A stretch of DNA of 64,000 nucleotides from NCBI RefSeq assembly GCF_017654505.1, contig NC_054534.1, positions 22,553,752-22,617,751 on the forward strand. Direction: 5' to 3'. Origin of the DNA: Polyodon spathula. Its lineage: Eukaryota > Chordata > Actinopteri > Acipenseriformes > Polyodontidae. The number at the start of each line of letters is the position of its first letter. Positions within the stretch are counted from its first letter, which is position 1. The notes under the pieces were generated by a model. That model ran no database searches and was not told the DNA's origin. It was given only the letters and a program-made list of their open reading frames with translations. Made by a program: the position numbers and the translations under genes. Shown piece after piece: positions 1 through 11,804 of this stretch.

Positions 1-1855
1 TTTGCTCCCCCCATGTACAACGTACACTGGCCGCAATCGGCCAACTCCCCCCTTCCCCCCCCCCTCCCCCCCCCCCTCCCCCCAAGAGTCCAATTATGTC
101 CCTTGGGTGGGCTGTTATGGTGGGTGGTGGTGGGCGGGGTTGATGTCGGAGCCCCCAAGCCTTCTTTGGTTGAGGGGGCCCCGAATCTCCAAGGTAGCAC
201 GGCGACGGCGGCCCGGCTCCCTCTGGTGGCGGAGGCGGCGACGGCGGCCCGGCTCCCTCTGGTGGCGGAGGCGGCGACGGCGGCCCGGCTCCCTCTGGTG
301 GCGGAGGCGGCGACGGCGGCCCGGCTCCCTCTGGTGGCGGAGGCGGCGACGGCGGCCCGGCTCCCTCTGGTGGCGGAGGCGGCGACGGCGGCCCGGCTCC
401 CTCTGGTGGCGGAGGCGGCGGCGGCCCGGCTCCCTCTGGTGGCGGAGGCGGCGACTGCGGCCCGGCTCCCTCTGGTGGCGGAGGCGGCGCCTCCCTCTCG
501 GGCTCTGAGAGCGGCGGCGGCTCCTCCCTCTCGGGCTCTGAGAGCGGCGACGGTGGCTCCTCCCTCTCGGGTTCTGAGAGCGGCGACGGCGGCTCCTCCC
601 TCTCGGGCTCTGAGAGCGGCGGCGGCTCCTCCCTCTCGGGCTCTGAGAGCGGCGGCGGCGGCTCCTCCCTCTCGGGCTCTGAGAGCGGCGGCGGCTCCTC
701 CCTCTCGGGCTCTGAGAGCGGCGGCGGCGGCTCCTCCCTCTCGGGCTCTGAGAGCGGCGGCGGCTCCTCACCCCTCTCTGGCTCTGGGAGCGACGGCAGC
801 TCCTCCCTCTCTGGCTCTGGGAGCGACGGCGGCTCCTCCTCCCTCTCTGGCTCTGGGAGCGACGGCAGCTCCTCCTCCCTCTCTGGCTCTGGGAGCGACG
901 GCAGCTCCTCACCCCTCTCTGGCTCTGGGAGCGACGGCAGCTCCTCACCCCTCTCTGGCTCTGGGAGCGACGGCAGCTCCTCACCCCTCTCTGGCTCTGG
1001 GAGCGACGGCAGCTCCTCACCCCTCTCTGGCTCTGGGAGCGACGGCAGCTCCTCACCCCTCTCTGGCTCTGGGGACGACGGCAGCTCCTCACCCCTCTCT
1101 GGCTCTGGGGACGACGGCAGCTCCTCACTCCTCTCTGGCTCTGGGAGTGACGGAGGCTCCTCCTCCCTCTCTGGCTCTGGGAGCGACGGCAGATCCTCCT
1201 CCCTCTCTGGCTCTGGGAGCGACGGCAGATCCTCCTCCCTCTCTGGCTCTGGGAGCGACAGCAGATCCTCCTCCCTCTCTGGCTCTGGGGACGACGGAGG
1301 CTCCTCACCCCTCTCTGGCTCTCGGGAAGGCGGCTCACCCCTCTTTGTTGGAGTGACCGGGGCATCTCCCATGTCTACCGCCAGGTAATTAACCACCATG
1401 AGGGCAACCTCTGGGAAGGAGGCCGGGTGGTGTTGTTCCTCCCACTGTTCCCACCTCTCCCCATCTCGACGCCACAGCGTGTTGATAACTATGGGGAGAT
1501 CGTGGACGAGGTCTGCCTCAGGGTGCATCAACCAGTCCCAGATCTCCTGTGAAGGTGGTGAAGGTGGTGGTGCTGGAGGTAGTGGGGTGGCCCCTGATGC
1601 CCGGGGTGAACACGGCACCTCTTCCTGGGCCTGGTTGTAGGGGCATCGTGCCCAGTTGTGGCCGTCCTCCTCACACCGGCCACACCAGTTTGCCGGTGGC
1701 ACGTCTGGGCAGGACCGCCAACGATGGTCCTCCTTCCCACACCAGGAACACCAGGGGAAGAGGCTGGCTGGGTCCTCCAGCGGTGGCTGCAGCAGCTTAC
1801 ATTTCTTCAGCTGCTGCTGCTTTTCCTGCCTTTGCCGCTGTCTGCTCTTTCCCAT
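1..1855 (-). CDS. Gag-like ORF of an LTR retrotransposon, partial (runs off left edge)
   Basis: On the minus strand an ATG at 1855-1853 opens a frame with no stop that I could find, down to base 1: about 618 codons, with the C-terminus outside the window. The N-terminus is Gln/Lys/Arg rich. It is followed by two perfect CX2CX4HX4C zinc knuckles (C36-C39-H44-C49 and C58-C61-H66-C71), then a Pro/Ser linker and a Trp/Glu-rich segment (about residues 100-150). After that come long tandem repeats of 11-12 residues, first of the type PEPERGEELPSL, then SEPEREEPPPL, then PPPPPEGAGPPS, and a Gly/Pro tail. The ATG lies 120 bp inside an LTR and primer-binding site on the same strand, as expected for gag. 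Zinc knuckles are known from retroelement Gag proteins, where they bind RNA, but usually near the C-terminus; here they come first. A 5' homopolymer (T then A, 1855-1899) precedes the ATG. A host CCHC protein is the alternative; the LTR context makes that less likely. Confidence 0.72.
   Translation of the reverse strand, partial: MGKSRQRQRQEKQQQLKKCKLLQPPLEDPASLFPWCSWCGKEDHRWRSCPDVPPANWCGRCEEDGHNWARCPYNQAQEEVPCSPRASGATPLPPAPPPSPPSQEIWDWLMHPEADLVHDLPIVINTLWRRDGERWEQWEEQHHPASFPEVALMVVNYLAVDMGDAPVTPTKRGEPPSREPERGEEPPSSPEPEREEDLLSLPEPEREEDLPSLPEPEREEDLPSLPEPEREEEPPSLPEPERSEELPSSPEPERGEELPSSPEPERGEELPSLPEPERGEELPSLPEPERGEELPSLPEPERGEELPSLPEPERGEELPSLPEPEREEELPSLPEPEREEEPPSLPEPEREELPSLPEPERGEEPPPLSEPEREEPPPPLSEPEREEPPPLSEPEREEPPPPLSEPEREEPPPLSEPEREEPPSPLSEPEREEPPSPLSEPEREEPPPLSEPEREAPPPPPEGAGPQSPPPPPEGAGPPPPPPPEGAGPPSPPPPPEGAGPPSPPPPPEGAGPPSPPPPPEGAGPPSPPPPPEGAGPPSPPPPPEGAGPPSPCYLGDSGPPQPKKAWGLRHQPRPPPPTITAHPRDIIGLLGGGGGGGGGEGGSWPIAASVRCTWGEQ
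195..1345. repeat. GC-rich coding minisatellite, three consecutive unit types of 33/36 bp
   Basis: Three blocks of tandem units follow one another. About 195-490 is a 36-bp unit containing ggcccggctccctctggt; about 490-770 is a 33/36-bp unit containing ctccctctcgggctctgaga; about 770-1345 is a 36-bp unit containing cccctctctggctctgggag. Every unit length is a multiple of three, so all six frames stay largely open; most long ORFs here are shadows. The frame that joins upstream zinc knuckles is the minus-strand Gag-like one. Confidence 0.9.
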
Positions 1856-1954
1856 TTTTTTTTTTTTTTTTTTTTTCAAAAAAAAAAAAAAAAAAAAATG
1901 CAAAAATGCCACAAAACAAAACAAAAATACTGCTCTGAGCCTCTAGGTGGCGCT

Positions 1955-1972
1955 ATCCCACTTCTGACACCA
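1955..1972 (-). other. Putative tRNA primer-binding site
   Basis: On the minus strand, two bases after the LTR end, the sequence starts TGGTGTCAGAAGTGGGAT. A TGG start complementary to a tRNA CCA end, placed 0-3 bases from the LTR, is the usual arrangement. I did not assign the tRNA. Confidence 0.6.
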
Positions 1973-1974
1973 AA

Positions 1975-2386
1975 TGTGACAGGCTGGCGAGTGGATAGAG
2001 GCCCAGAGACAGACTGCAGTTCAAAAAAATAACTATTTTATTATAAACACAAAATGAAAGGGCACAAGGGCCAAAACAAAACAATTTAAACACAAAGAAA
2101 GACAAAAAGCAAAATTTACAAAAATAACAATCTCCAGGCTGGGCAATGCCTTCACTGGATTCAAGCTTTCCAAACAATCAAAAAAAACCAACCTGCTTCC
2201 TCAGCTCCCTCTCCCCAAATGAGAAGCAGAGGCCTCCTTTTATATCAGGTGGCTGGGCGCTGATTGATCGTTAATCAACCTAATCAACTAATCAACCCCA
2301 GCCACCTGAACATAATAAACCCAGGCAGATAGGGGAAGTTAACCCCATCCCTGCCAATTTAAAGGGCAGAGCTTTGCTCTGCCACA
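1975..2386 (-). mobile_element. 5' LTR of LTR retrotransposon family A (minus orientation)
   Basis: The termini are inverted: TGTGACAG on the plus strand at 1975 and TGCCACA ending at 2386, i.e. 5'-TG...CA-3'. On the minus strand it carries a TATA-like gatataaaagg box and, nearer its 3' end, AATAAAA polyadenylation signals, so it is transcribed leftward into the Gag-like ORF. It closely matches the solo LTRs at 21538-21954 and 44193-44624. The 3' LTR is beyond the left edge, so no target-site duplication can be tested here. Confidence 0.85.
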
Positions 2387-2864
2387 CTTGGTAAAAAGCA
2401 ATACACTGGTTGTAAATCATGCCAGACATTAGAGAGGCAGTTTTTTGAATTTCCTATCATTAACTGGCAGCTTCCCCTTCTTTTGCCATGCATTGCCCAG
2501 GCATTATAGTTTCACTATGCTTTACTGCAATCATTTTACTTCTGTAAGTGCTGACAATAGTTACTCAAATACATAGCAACATTTTTCCCAAAAAATTATA
2601 AGGGACATCATGATGTACATAATTCATGTACTCAATAACCATTCTATATAAAGGACAGAAAAACATTTCTGACCATGTATGCCAATATCTTGTTTTTGTT
2701 AGTTACAAAATGCTTTTTTCAGCAGATTTGTACCTTTTTGTAATTGTGCCCATATGCCTACATAAGGAAGGCACATAGCAGTCATAGATCATCAGATTTA
2801 GAAGGACAAATGCTTGGAGATCGCGGATGACTCATCGGGCAGGTGTGCAATTGTGACATGGCAG

Positions 2865-2989
2865 TTATTACATTATTGGTTGGCAGGTTATTACATTATC
2901 AGGCAAGCCGAGTTTTTACATTATGTGTAAAAAAATATTACATTATAGCAGAAATTTGTATTACATTATTTGTTAAGTTATTACATTAT
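2865..2989 (+). repeat. Six regularly spaced TTATTACATTAT motifs
   Basis: Copies (some with one or two changes) start at about 2865, 2888, 2913, 2935, 2958 and 2978, i.e. every 20-25 bp. The spacers between them differ, so this is a degenerate short tandem array rather than a clean satellite. Confidence 0.65.
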
Positions 2990-3189
2990 CAAAAGATGTA
3001 CAAAAGATGTGGTGTAGAGCAAAGAACCTTCTCTACCTCAAGCACATTTGCACCTGCTGCTTTGGACATAAGTTATATGCAAAAAGAAATCCAATGGGGC
3101 TTGAACTTGAACAGAGCATAAGTATTAAATAAAAGTAACCAGCAGTATCACGTTATTGTGATGTTGGGTACTGTCACAGGAACCTTAAT

Positions 3190-3260
3190 AGTACAGCTAT
3201 GGCCAAAAGTTTTGCATCACCTAGAATTTTAGGATTGAGACCTCTTTTTTCTTTTTTTTT
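3190..3260. mobile_element. Tc1/mariner-like terminal fragment
   Basis: The stretch starting tacagctatggccaaaagtt is matched in reverse complement at about 36845-36900 (ending agccatagctgta). The TAcagctatggCCAAAAG style is that of fish Tc1-like inverted repeats. Each is a lone end; no transposase lies beside it. Confidence 0.5.
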
Positions 3261-5026
3261 AAACTATATGAACATAATGTAGATCTTTGCAACCAATCAA
3301 GCAAACTTAGATTTATATAGCACCCCCTATACATTTGCATGTCTCAAGGCACTTTACATCGTCATGATATCCCTAGGGAGATAATTCCAAACAAAAAAGA
3401 GCTATATGACTAAATGCCCTAGTGCCAAGAGTATTAGTATGACTAGAAGGGACCTCAAGCAGACCAGCCTCAGCAGAATGAAAGCTTCGGCAGACAGTGG
3501 AGTTGAGACAACGCAGGAGTGTTGTGGTGATGAACTTTAGTCCAAGTTAAGACATGTGCTGCTGAATTTTGTAAGAATTGCAGATGATTTAGAGTCTTAT
3601 GTGGAAGATCAGCAAATAGTGCATTACAGTAGTCTGGTCTTGAATTCACAAAAGCATGAATAAAAACATCAGCTGATGTTAAGTTTAAAAAAGGGTGGAT
3701 TCGTGCAGTGTTCCTCAGATGAAAGAATTACCCCTTTTATTTAACATTATGTAGCTAAAAAAAACTGTATTATTTGTGTATTATTGTGTCAAAAATAGAA
3801 TGATTCTTGGTGGTAAATCTCCCCTCCGACCTGTGATGGCGCTAAGTTATGGGAACAGAGTACCCTGACGTTGGCCTGACAATTCATTGCCAGGGTTAAA
3901 GGAAGTCGATTAAAGGAAATGATGTGGCAGCCAAGGATTGGAGGATGAAATTACAGTTGAACATCCCTTGTGGTTATTTTTTTCATAAAGTGATGCATTT
4001 TTACTGGAACAGTTAGTAAGCTTGGGAAATAATTAGTTAAAGCAGAGGTGCTGTCACGGATAAAAAAAAAAAAAAAAGTGGGCGGGCCACTAGACTGATG
4101 TTGGACCAATAGACCTGTGCATAAAGACCCTTAATTTTCTATGTTGCAAACACAAGGGCAGCTCTTACTGCAAGTAACATTCTAAAAAGAGGTCAATGTA
4201 AAGCACCTGACTGTCTTGAGCTTCTATTACTACAGCTGAGGTATGACATACAGGAGGGTAAAATCACAAATCTGCATATCCTTCCACTGTAGTAACATGC
4301 CCATAAACATTAACCCTTTAACTATCACTTATCAAAGTAGGCATCTGAGAAACAAAATAGCTGTATAACTTGTTGATAATTCACAGAACAGAACTTAGCA
4401 AGAAATACATTTTTTGCCAAATAAAACAATAAAGCCTGGCATAATTTTGTCAACCACCTGGCTGTACAAACATACAAACAGTGAATGTTTTCTATTGCTG
4501 TTCTGCTGCTTGTCAAGCATGACAGGATCTGTAAGAAGTTATATTTACAATTGTCCTTACTGGGAATGGTCTTCATTTAAGCTGTAACAATATCTGCAGG
4601 AATATATGTACTAATAGTCTGCAAGCTTGGGAAATAATTAGTAATGTACTGACGTATATTCCTACCCAAATGACTCTCCTTAAAAATTACATTTGTGCAG
4701 ACTTAAAAAAAATCTATTAACATCTAGATTGACTTAATGAGCCTGCCTTTTCACTCCAGCAAATGATGTGTTGCACACTTAAAATATTTGAACTCAGAGT
4801 TTGTTTTGAAAGAGCTATATTTCTAACACTAAGACAGTAAGGAGAAACACAAACAAGTAAATACTGCACTCTGTGTCTTCCAATGAATGCTACAATGTGC
4901 ACGTGTATTTTACATTTACTTCCACACGTGATTGTCTTTTTCAAGTAATACAAAAACACAAACAGGATTGTTTTATATCTCTATGGATAAACAATTTAAT
5001 TTCCAATCAATACTCTGCAAACACAG

Positions 5027-5028
<2 letters not shown>

Positions 5029-5103
<75 letters not shown>

Positions 5104-5114
5104 TATATATATAT
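5029..5114. repeat. (TA)n microsatellite
   Basis: About 43 TA units with one AGA interruption near the right end. Confidence 0.95.
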
Positions 5115-6215
5115 CTTATTGAGAGAAATGTTTTAGCTCGTTTTCCAGATAACTATGATGTAATTAAGAAATAGTGATTGTTTAACAGTGCTAAATACAG
5201 CTTTAAAGGAAGTAGATGACAGAAATAAATGTTGAAAAACTTTTTATATATCTTACTAAAGTAGGTTATTTTGAAAAAAGTGCAAAGTTTAATTTTATAC
5301 AAAACTGCATGCACGTATGTAAATAAACACATTACCGCAGGCTTGTTTCTTAATAGTAAAACAAACGTGGTCATGGAAACCATTACATGTTACTTTCTGT
5401 CACTGTTTAAATCTCAATCGATTAGTATTTGCTTCTCACAATGACATCAATTGATATCAATTCTTTTAAAAAACAGAACTGTAAGGTCTACAGAAAAAAA
5501 ATAAATAAATAAATACCCGATTAAATAAACTCTGGTGTGAATCCACTTTCTGTCATGCAGATCGGTACTGCCGATTCAAGTTGGCCACATCCAGCTAAGA
5601 AACTGTTATGTTTCCTTCTGTTTTCCTTTCCCATAGTCATAGAAAGTGCATTCTAATTTAAATTAACCACCATTTAAGAAATAAAATGTGTTAATACACA
5701 ACAGCGCCATGTCGCTAAACCGAGGACAAAAAAAAAAAAAAAAATTGCCAGCTTTATTCTTTCAGAGTAAAATTAAGGGGGCCAAACTATATACTCGCCC
5801 CCCGTCACCATCGGAAAAGTGCAGGGGCCATAGCCCCCCTGGCCCCCCTGGTAGCGGCGCCCCTGAGTTAAAGCAGAAACAGCAATTGAAGGTAGAGAAA
5901 ATACATGGTAGGATATAAAATACGTAGGAAATAAAAGCGTACTAGAAGTCCTACTTGCACTTGCAGACAGACATGTACTGTGGAATGACTCGGAACGTGT
6001 ATCCACCAAATACTGTATATGTCTCTGTCATAAAGACGGCTACAGTGGGTGACCAGGACTTTTTTTTATCATGAGGGGCAGACACAGCTACTGCACATTT
6101 AGAGTTCTTCCAGATTAATAACATATCTATAAAACAATCTATTACACCTGCCCACACATTCATACTGCCATCCTTTAGCTGTCTGTAATCTGGAAATGTG
6201 CCTGATAACCTTGCA

Positions 6216-6281
<66 letters not shown>

Positions 6282-9002
6282 AGCTTTCATAATCTAGAGT
6301 AAGCATTAACAAATTGATTAAAATAAGGGTGGGCTCCTATGCTGTTCATAATCATACAGATATCAGAAAACTTGTGATTCTGGTTGGTTGTGAGTAGGGG
6401 CGGAGCTAGGAATGGAAATTCGGGTGGGCCCCAACTTTGGATGGACGGGCACGTACCAAAGAAATACATTACAAACATACGTACCAAAGAAATAGTATAC
6501 ATTACAAATATCTCCCGGGGTTCGAGCAGAGCAAAGTAGCCAAGACTGAAAATATATTGTGCCGAGTGAAGCATGACAAACATTTTTTGCAGTTTATATC
6601 AGTAGTTGCATGTGTATGCTACAAATACAAAGAACATACTGTATACATAAAACATACAGAAACAAACACTGTGCTCAATAATGGCAAAAAACATTTCACG
6701 TGACAAAAAAAGTGCAAACAGAAACTCAAAAAATCCCCAAACAAAAAAGCTGCATTGCTTTTTCCTTTAGCTGTATTGTAATCTCTTAGCTATATTGTAA
6801 TAACTTGTTACCTCTTTAAGTTGCCCTGCATAAGGGCGTCTGTCAAGCAAAAATTAAAAATCAGGATAAGCTCCTGCTGCCTTCAAACCAAAACTAAAAT
6901 CTTAGCAGTGCTGAGAATACCTCGTTTCCAGATAAATATGACTGCTTTCGTTTTCACTGCATTTTCTCAGGTACAGGTAAACAAAGATATTGCGTTTGCT
7001 GCAAAAGCAGACAAAATAGATTTTTTTAAACAGCCTTGAGTGACAAATTGAGAAATATGTTCGTTTTGTAAAACTTTTAAAATTCTGTTGACACGCTAAT
7101 GAAAAGGAATGCACAATTTCCATATTTTGCTGCCTTTAAAATAAATCTTATACACGGAAGAAAAGATAATGGCAAACCTTAAATCTCTAATACTACGTAG
7201 AAATAATTATGATGTTTTAAAATAACAGACACCTTCAAATTGCTAATATATATATTTTTTTTTTATTCAAGTAAACATAATAAACATATATACAGTTACA
7301 GGAAGATAAAGACAAAGTTATAAAGTTATAAGCAAGTTACACAATTATATTATAAGAAATAGTAATACTATAAAAGAAGAAAAAAGAAAAAACTAGGGGT
7401 ATAAATTAAAAATCTTATTATAATATTTTATTTATATATTTATACTCTTCTAAGAAAACAAAACTCTGCATTTGGGAATAGAATTTGAAAACTTAGGTTT
7501 GTGTATGTGAAGCATTAAAAAGAGATTTACAATTAAATTAGATTTACAATTAAAGAGATTTACAGTTGCATTTGTGGTATAAAACAAAGGATTGTTGTCT
7601 CCCAGGTACACTGAAAAATAAGCATCTAGGCTTTCACTGATTTGGCATCTTAACAAATCTACAATCATAGCAATCTCTGTCTCGTAGTCAGTCTACAAAC
7701 AAAGACTTGAAATAAAAAATAAAAAAAAACACATGTGCTAGGAGGAGGGAGTGTGTCTTGTTTGCTGGCTTTACAAAAATAATAGAATATCTTACGATAT
7801 ATTAAATAAAGACGTGTGTTGTTGCATGGGTCATGTTGACCCACGTGGCAGTTCTAGGTAGAACTGTTTACAACTATCATTTTTGCGATTCTGGCTATGA
7901 AACGGCGTCAGGATATTTAATTAATATATTTAGGAAAAGTCAAAAACTGATATACACATATGACTTACAAATAAAGAGTAATTAACATTTTAAGTGCGAA
8001 ATTGGTCACAATGATCCGCATGGCAGTTCTAGTGTTAAATGGGATTAATCCTTCCAGTCATATCTGCAAATCATGTCAAACCAGTGGCGTACTAGACTAT
8101 GTAAACTGGCGGGGTAGGGGCAAATTATCATGAGTTCAAGAGGTGCAATGAACCTGGGCCCAAGACACAGGGGGCCCAAAAAACACAAAGCCGGTTTGGT
8201 TTTTATAGTAGTGTTTCTATTAAAATAGATATGTACATCCTAGAGACAGCATATAGCACATAGTCTCTGGTTAATATATGTTCCTCCCAAGTAATTTTTT
8301 TTCCTACTAGTATTCCTGAAAAGACACGTTTCAACTGAAAGACTGATGTGATTGGATACAAACTGAGGGGCTGCGGCTGCTGTGATTGGGCACACAATTT
8401 TTAAGCAGGGAGGGAGAAGGCGAGAGATGGCGTTTAACACTTTTACATCTGAATGTAATATGTTGGATTGTTATGGTGATACTGTATTTTGTATTCTCTT
8501 TTATATTAGTTTTGTATACTTAAGATATTAAACATTAATAAGAAAAGAATAATACTTTCTTACACATACTTACGCACATGCTTTAAAACCTACTGATATG
8601 GACATACACAATTACTAGTTCAATGTACTTCATTTAATGACATGTCGGTAGACCCCTGACTAATGAACCCTACATAAACTTTAATGTTCAGCATCAATTA
8701 CAGTTTATGCAGTTATTATGATTAAGAAAATTTTGAAAAAGTCAGTAATATTAAAGTAAATGAATCGGAAAATTAATTCTAGTTTAATGAAAGTTCAAAC
8801 GAATCTTAATTAAATTTGTTCTTTAATGTTCATGCTTTAAATGGACTAAGCTGAATAATGAACCTAAAGTAAAACTAGGGAAAATAAATGTTAACAAAAA
8901 CAAAGCTTTCCCAGGGACATAATATAAGGTGAATGACATCTAATGGCTTGTAAACATGAAGCAAAATGGGTACGTGTAAAAATGACTATCGGTAGGAGTT
9001 TT
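5115..9002. other. Gene-free AT-rich DNA with transposon ends
   Basis: No gene was recognised. Fragments reminiscent of hAT termini occur near 5868 (ggtagcggcgcccctg), 6396 (aggggcggagctagg) and 8082 (ccagtggcgtac), but partners were not found. Two direct copies of a tggcagttctag motif (about 7846 and 8023), the second followed by a TTAA-like context, may be piggyBac-like remnants. ORFs here are short and low-complexity. Confidence 0.4.
6219..6278. repeat. (TA)n microsatellite
   Basis: Thirty uninterrupted TA units. Confidence 0.95.

Positions 9003-9036
<34 letters not shown>
9003..9036. repeat. (TA)n(CA)n microsatellite
   Basis: A short compound dinucleotide tract. Confidence 0.85.
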
Positions 9037-10871
9037 AAGTGTGTATTGTTAACAGTTTCTGAAACATGCCAGGAAATTCAAACCCACAAAACAATTACTG
9101 ATTAATAAGAGCTGTTCAAAAGGTGGTAGCGCTGGGTTTGCAAAAAACATACAAGGATGCTTAACGATACAGCACAGTTTCAAAGGATTTCCAATTCAAG
9201 CAATTCCTGTGCCTTGAAGTCCACTTCTGTGTCTAAAATGATATACAATACTCTGACAGGTTATGCTGCTCTACAACTGAAAAACAGATAGCGTGGTCAA
9301 TATGTCAGTGCCTTTTCAGAAAGAATCAAATGCCAAGTGTGATGTGTGACTAGGTTGTTCATTGTCTGCTAAATGCCACATTATAGGTTAGGCAGTTTGA
9401 AAGCTGCTATTGATACCACATGCATTGTACAACCTGTACAGTATACTGTTAGAGCTGCTTTCATTTTTTTTTTTTTTTTTTTTTTAACAACCTTGGAAAA
9501 GTCAGAAGACACAAGCGCCATATAATTTTCTATAAGTTACATTTTTCAAACTTTAGAAACGCAAGGATAAAGCCTGTGTTTTTTAACATCTATTTTTCAG
9601 CAGATAAAAAGAACAACTGGTCAGGTCAATAGATTAAAGCAGAACAATAAGACAGGAGCCCGCTTTCTGCTCCAGCCAGTAAGAACATTACTTCAGCTGA
9701 TTTCATCTAAAAGCACTTCAAACATACATATATTGTGAGCTTTCAAGAGTGATTCAATCTTTTTTTTATTTTTTATTGACAATACATATAAAGCTATGCG
9801 GTCCACTCTTTAATGGAGCAATGCGTGATTGTAGTACTGAGGTTTGATAAGGGAAAGGGGGATGAAGTAATAAATCTTGGCTCAACTAAACCCAGGATAT
9901 GTGAAAAAAAATCCTTTTAGAATGTTTTGTAGTTTGTAGTTTGACTATAATGCTAGAAGGTGATATCATTACTGTATAGCATATACATGTAGGTGATTTA
10001 AATAAGCTATTCTATATTGCCTACAATTAAGTTGCTGGTATCAAACTGTAATTATAAAACTCTTTTATATAAAAATATATATGTTCATTAAAAAAAAAAA
10101 AAAATCTCTGAGGCAGCCTTGCACTATCATTGTAGATATTGTTTTGCTTTCTCTGATGGCACTAGGGTTAGTTGAAAGGGATTTGAATGGCTCAGTTGTA
10201 GTCAGCAGGCCCCCTGAAGCCTGTGGCACAAGACAAAGTTCCATTTCTGGTGTAACTGCCTTGGGCACACCACCCATGAATTCTGCTGCTGTCTCCTCTT
10301 TTGTGCACCCTTAGAAGAGAGGACGCTTGCAGGCATCCTTTATATAACCATCAGAACCATCATTAGGGGGTTCAAATGATTTTACAACCCAATTAGGGAT
10401 TCCAGACTTGAAGCATTTAATTAGGTATCCATGATTACAGAAACACAGTACTGAACACTGCAGTTCAATACAGGATAAGAATGGGGCTTTTTTAGAATGG
10501 ACACAGGATTACTTTGCTACTTTACTTTATCTTTTGTTTTTCTCTCCATATTATTCTTCATTCCCCTTACCGGTTCCACATTACAAAGTATATGTTCATC
10601 TGCTGGACGGGAAGAAAAGCTGGCATTACTTTAAAAGTGACATGATGTCTGATCTCCAAATTATAATCTTCCCCTACTGCTGTTTGGCATTCCAGCAACA
10701 TATTCTCAAAGGTTGACCAAGATTAGCTGTCAAAAACAAGGTTAAAAGATATGCATAACATGGTACTCTAACAAGAAATAAAATATAATAATTGAAATGA
10801 AAGGATAAAAAAAATACTTACTCAATAAAAGGCCTGTTTTCCATCTTAAATCATCTGAATAAGGCAGACTA

Positions 10872-10953
<82 letters not shown>

Positions 10954-11160
10954 CGAACCAGAGGAATTTTGCAGACACATGAAATATACTTGAAGGCAAG
11001 CAGCCCTTTAATAATAAAGAAAATGACACCTATTTGATGAGAAATAAGTCCAAGGTGCTATCTGTTATAAGGTGGGCTGACTGAATATTTCTATATAAAG
11101 TATTTCCTTGAACTAACCCTTACAGTCCCAATCCTGCCGGTCAAGGGGTTAGACCAGACT
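9037..11160. other. Gene-free AT-rich DNA
   Basis: Poly-T near 9465-9485, poly-A near 10091, and the CA/TA tract at 10871. The 10081-10314 ORF has no recognisable domain. Nothing else could be supported. Confidence 0.4.
10871..10952. repeat. (CA)n(TA)n microsatellite
   Basis: Eleven CA units followed by about 29 TA units. Confidence 0.95.
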
Positions 11161-11161
11161 G

Positions 11162-11804
11162 AAGGGCTTTTCACACTAGTCATTTCAGGTCGAACAGTAA
11201 GTGCTTTCACATTACCAGTTTCTACCCGAGACGTAACTGTTTTACCGGGTTGAACTCACCCCTAACAGAATGTATGGTTGAGAATTTTCAACCCAAGATG
11301 AAGCGTTTACTTCATGTTGAAAAATTAAATGTGAATGCAACAGGCTTACACTTGCATCGGGTTGAAAACGCACATGACAGTAGCCAAAAACAAATGTCAA
11401 GGGGCAAGGTTCACAGATCCACGTGCAGTTGTAAATAAAAAAAAATAAAATGGCAAGAGTGTTATGGAGCAATGATGAGGTGCGGAAGTTGCCCAGTCTT
11501 TGGGCAAATGAAAATATCCAGCAACAACTGGATGGAACAAAAATAAACTTAAAAGCAGAATCTGGGATTGTGATTGAAAGCCACGTCAGGAGCCATGTTG
11601 GATATTTCCTTCTGCCACTGTGTTTTACACAGGTTGAAAATATCCAGTGTGACACGATCATGTCCAACCCAGGGGTGAATCAATCCGAGAATTGTAGAGC
11701 AAAGCAAATGGAATGCATGCAGGGCTCAACTCAAGGGTAAGTTACCCCGAGGTACCCCATGTCCACTCAACCCAGGTTTTGGTGGTGTAGTGTGAAAAGA
11801 CCTT
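11162..11804. mobile_element. Non-autonomous DNA transposon (MITE) with CTTTTCACACTA termini
   Basis: The left end AAGGGCTTTTCACACTA and the right end TAGTGTGAAAAGACCTT are inverted repeats with one mismatch in 17. The interior is full of short degenerate gggttga/caaccc motifs in both orientations. No transposase is present. The termini resemble those of fish Harbinger-type elements, but I could not see a clear target-site duplication, so the superfamily is uncertain. Confidence 0.6.

Larger units (their letters stand above)
2387..5028. other. Gene-free repeat-derived DNA
   Basis: No exon with supporting homology was recognised. It contains the TTATTACATTAT array, a Tc1-like terminal fragment near 3190, and a dispersed-repeat-like stretch at about 3300-3740 beginning with a LINE/SINE-like motif (tttatatagcacc). 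The phrase aagcttgggaaataattagt occurs twice, at about 4018 and 4623. Confidence 0.5.

Noticed and set aside
13..1365. Long ORFs on both strands through the minisatellite, including an Arg/Ser-rich one that looks like a splicing-factor RS domain
   Set aside because: They are frame shadows of a triplet-period GC repeat; only the minus frame that joins the zinc knuckles and an ATG beside an LTR has outside support.
2865..2989. CRISPR-like look of evenly spaced short repeats
   Set aside because: Repeats are 12 bp and degenerate, spacers about 10 bp, in vertebrate DNA.
11242..11740. Overlapping ORFs of 96-141 codons on both strands
   Set aside because: They lie entirely inside the MITE at 11162-11804 and have no recognisable domain.
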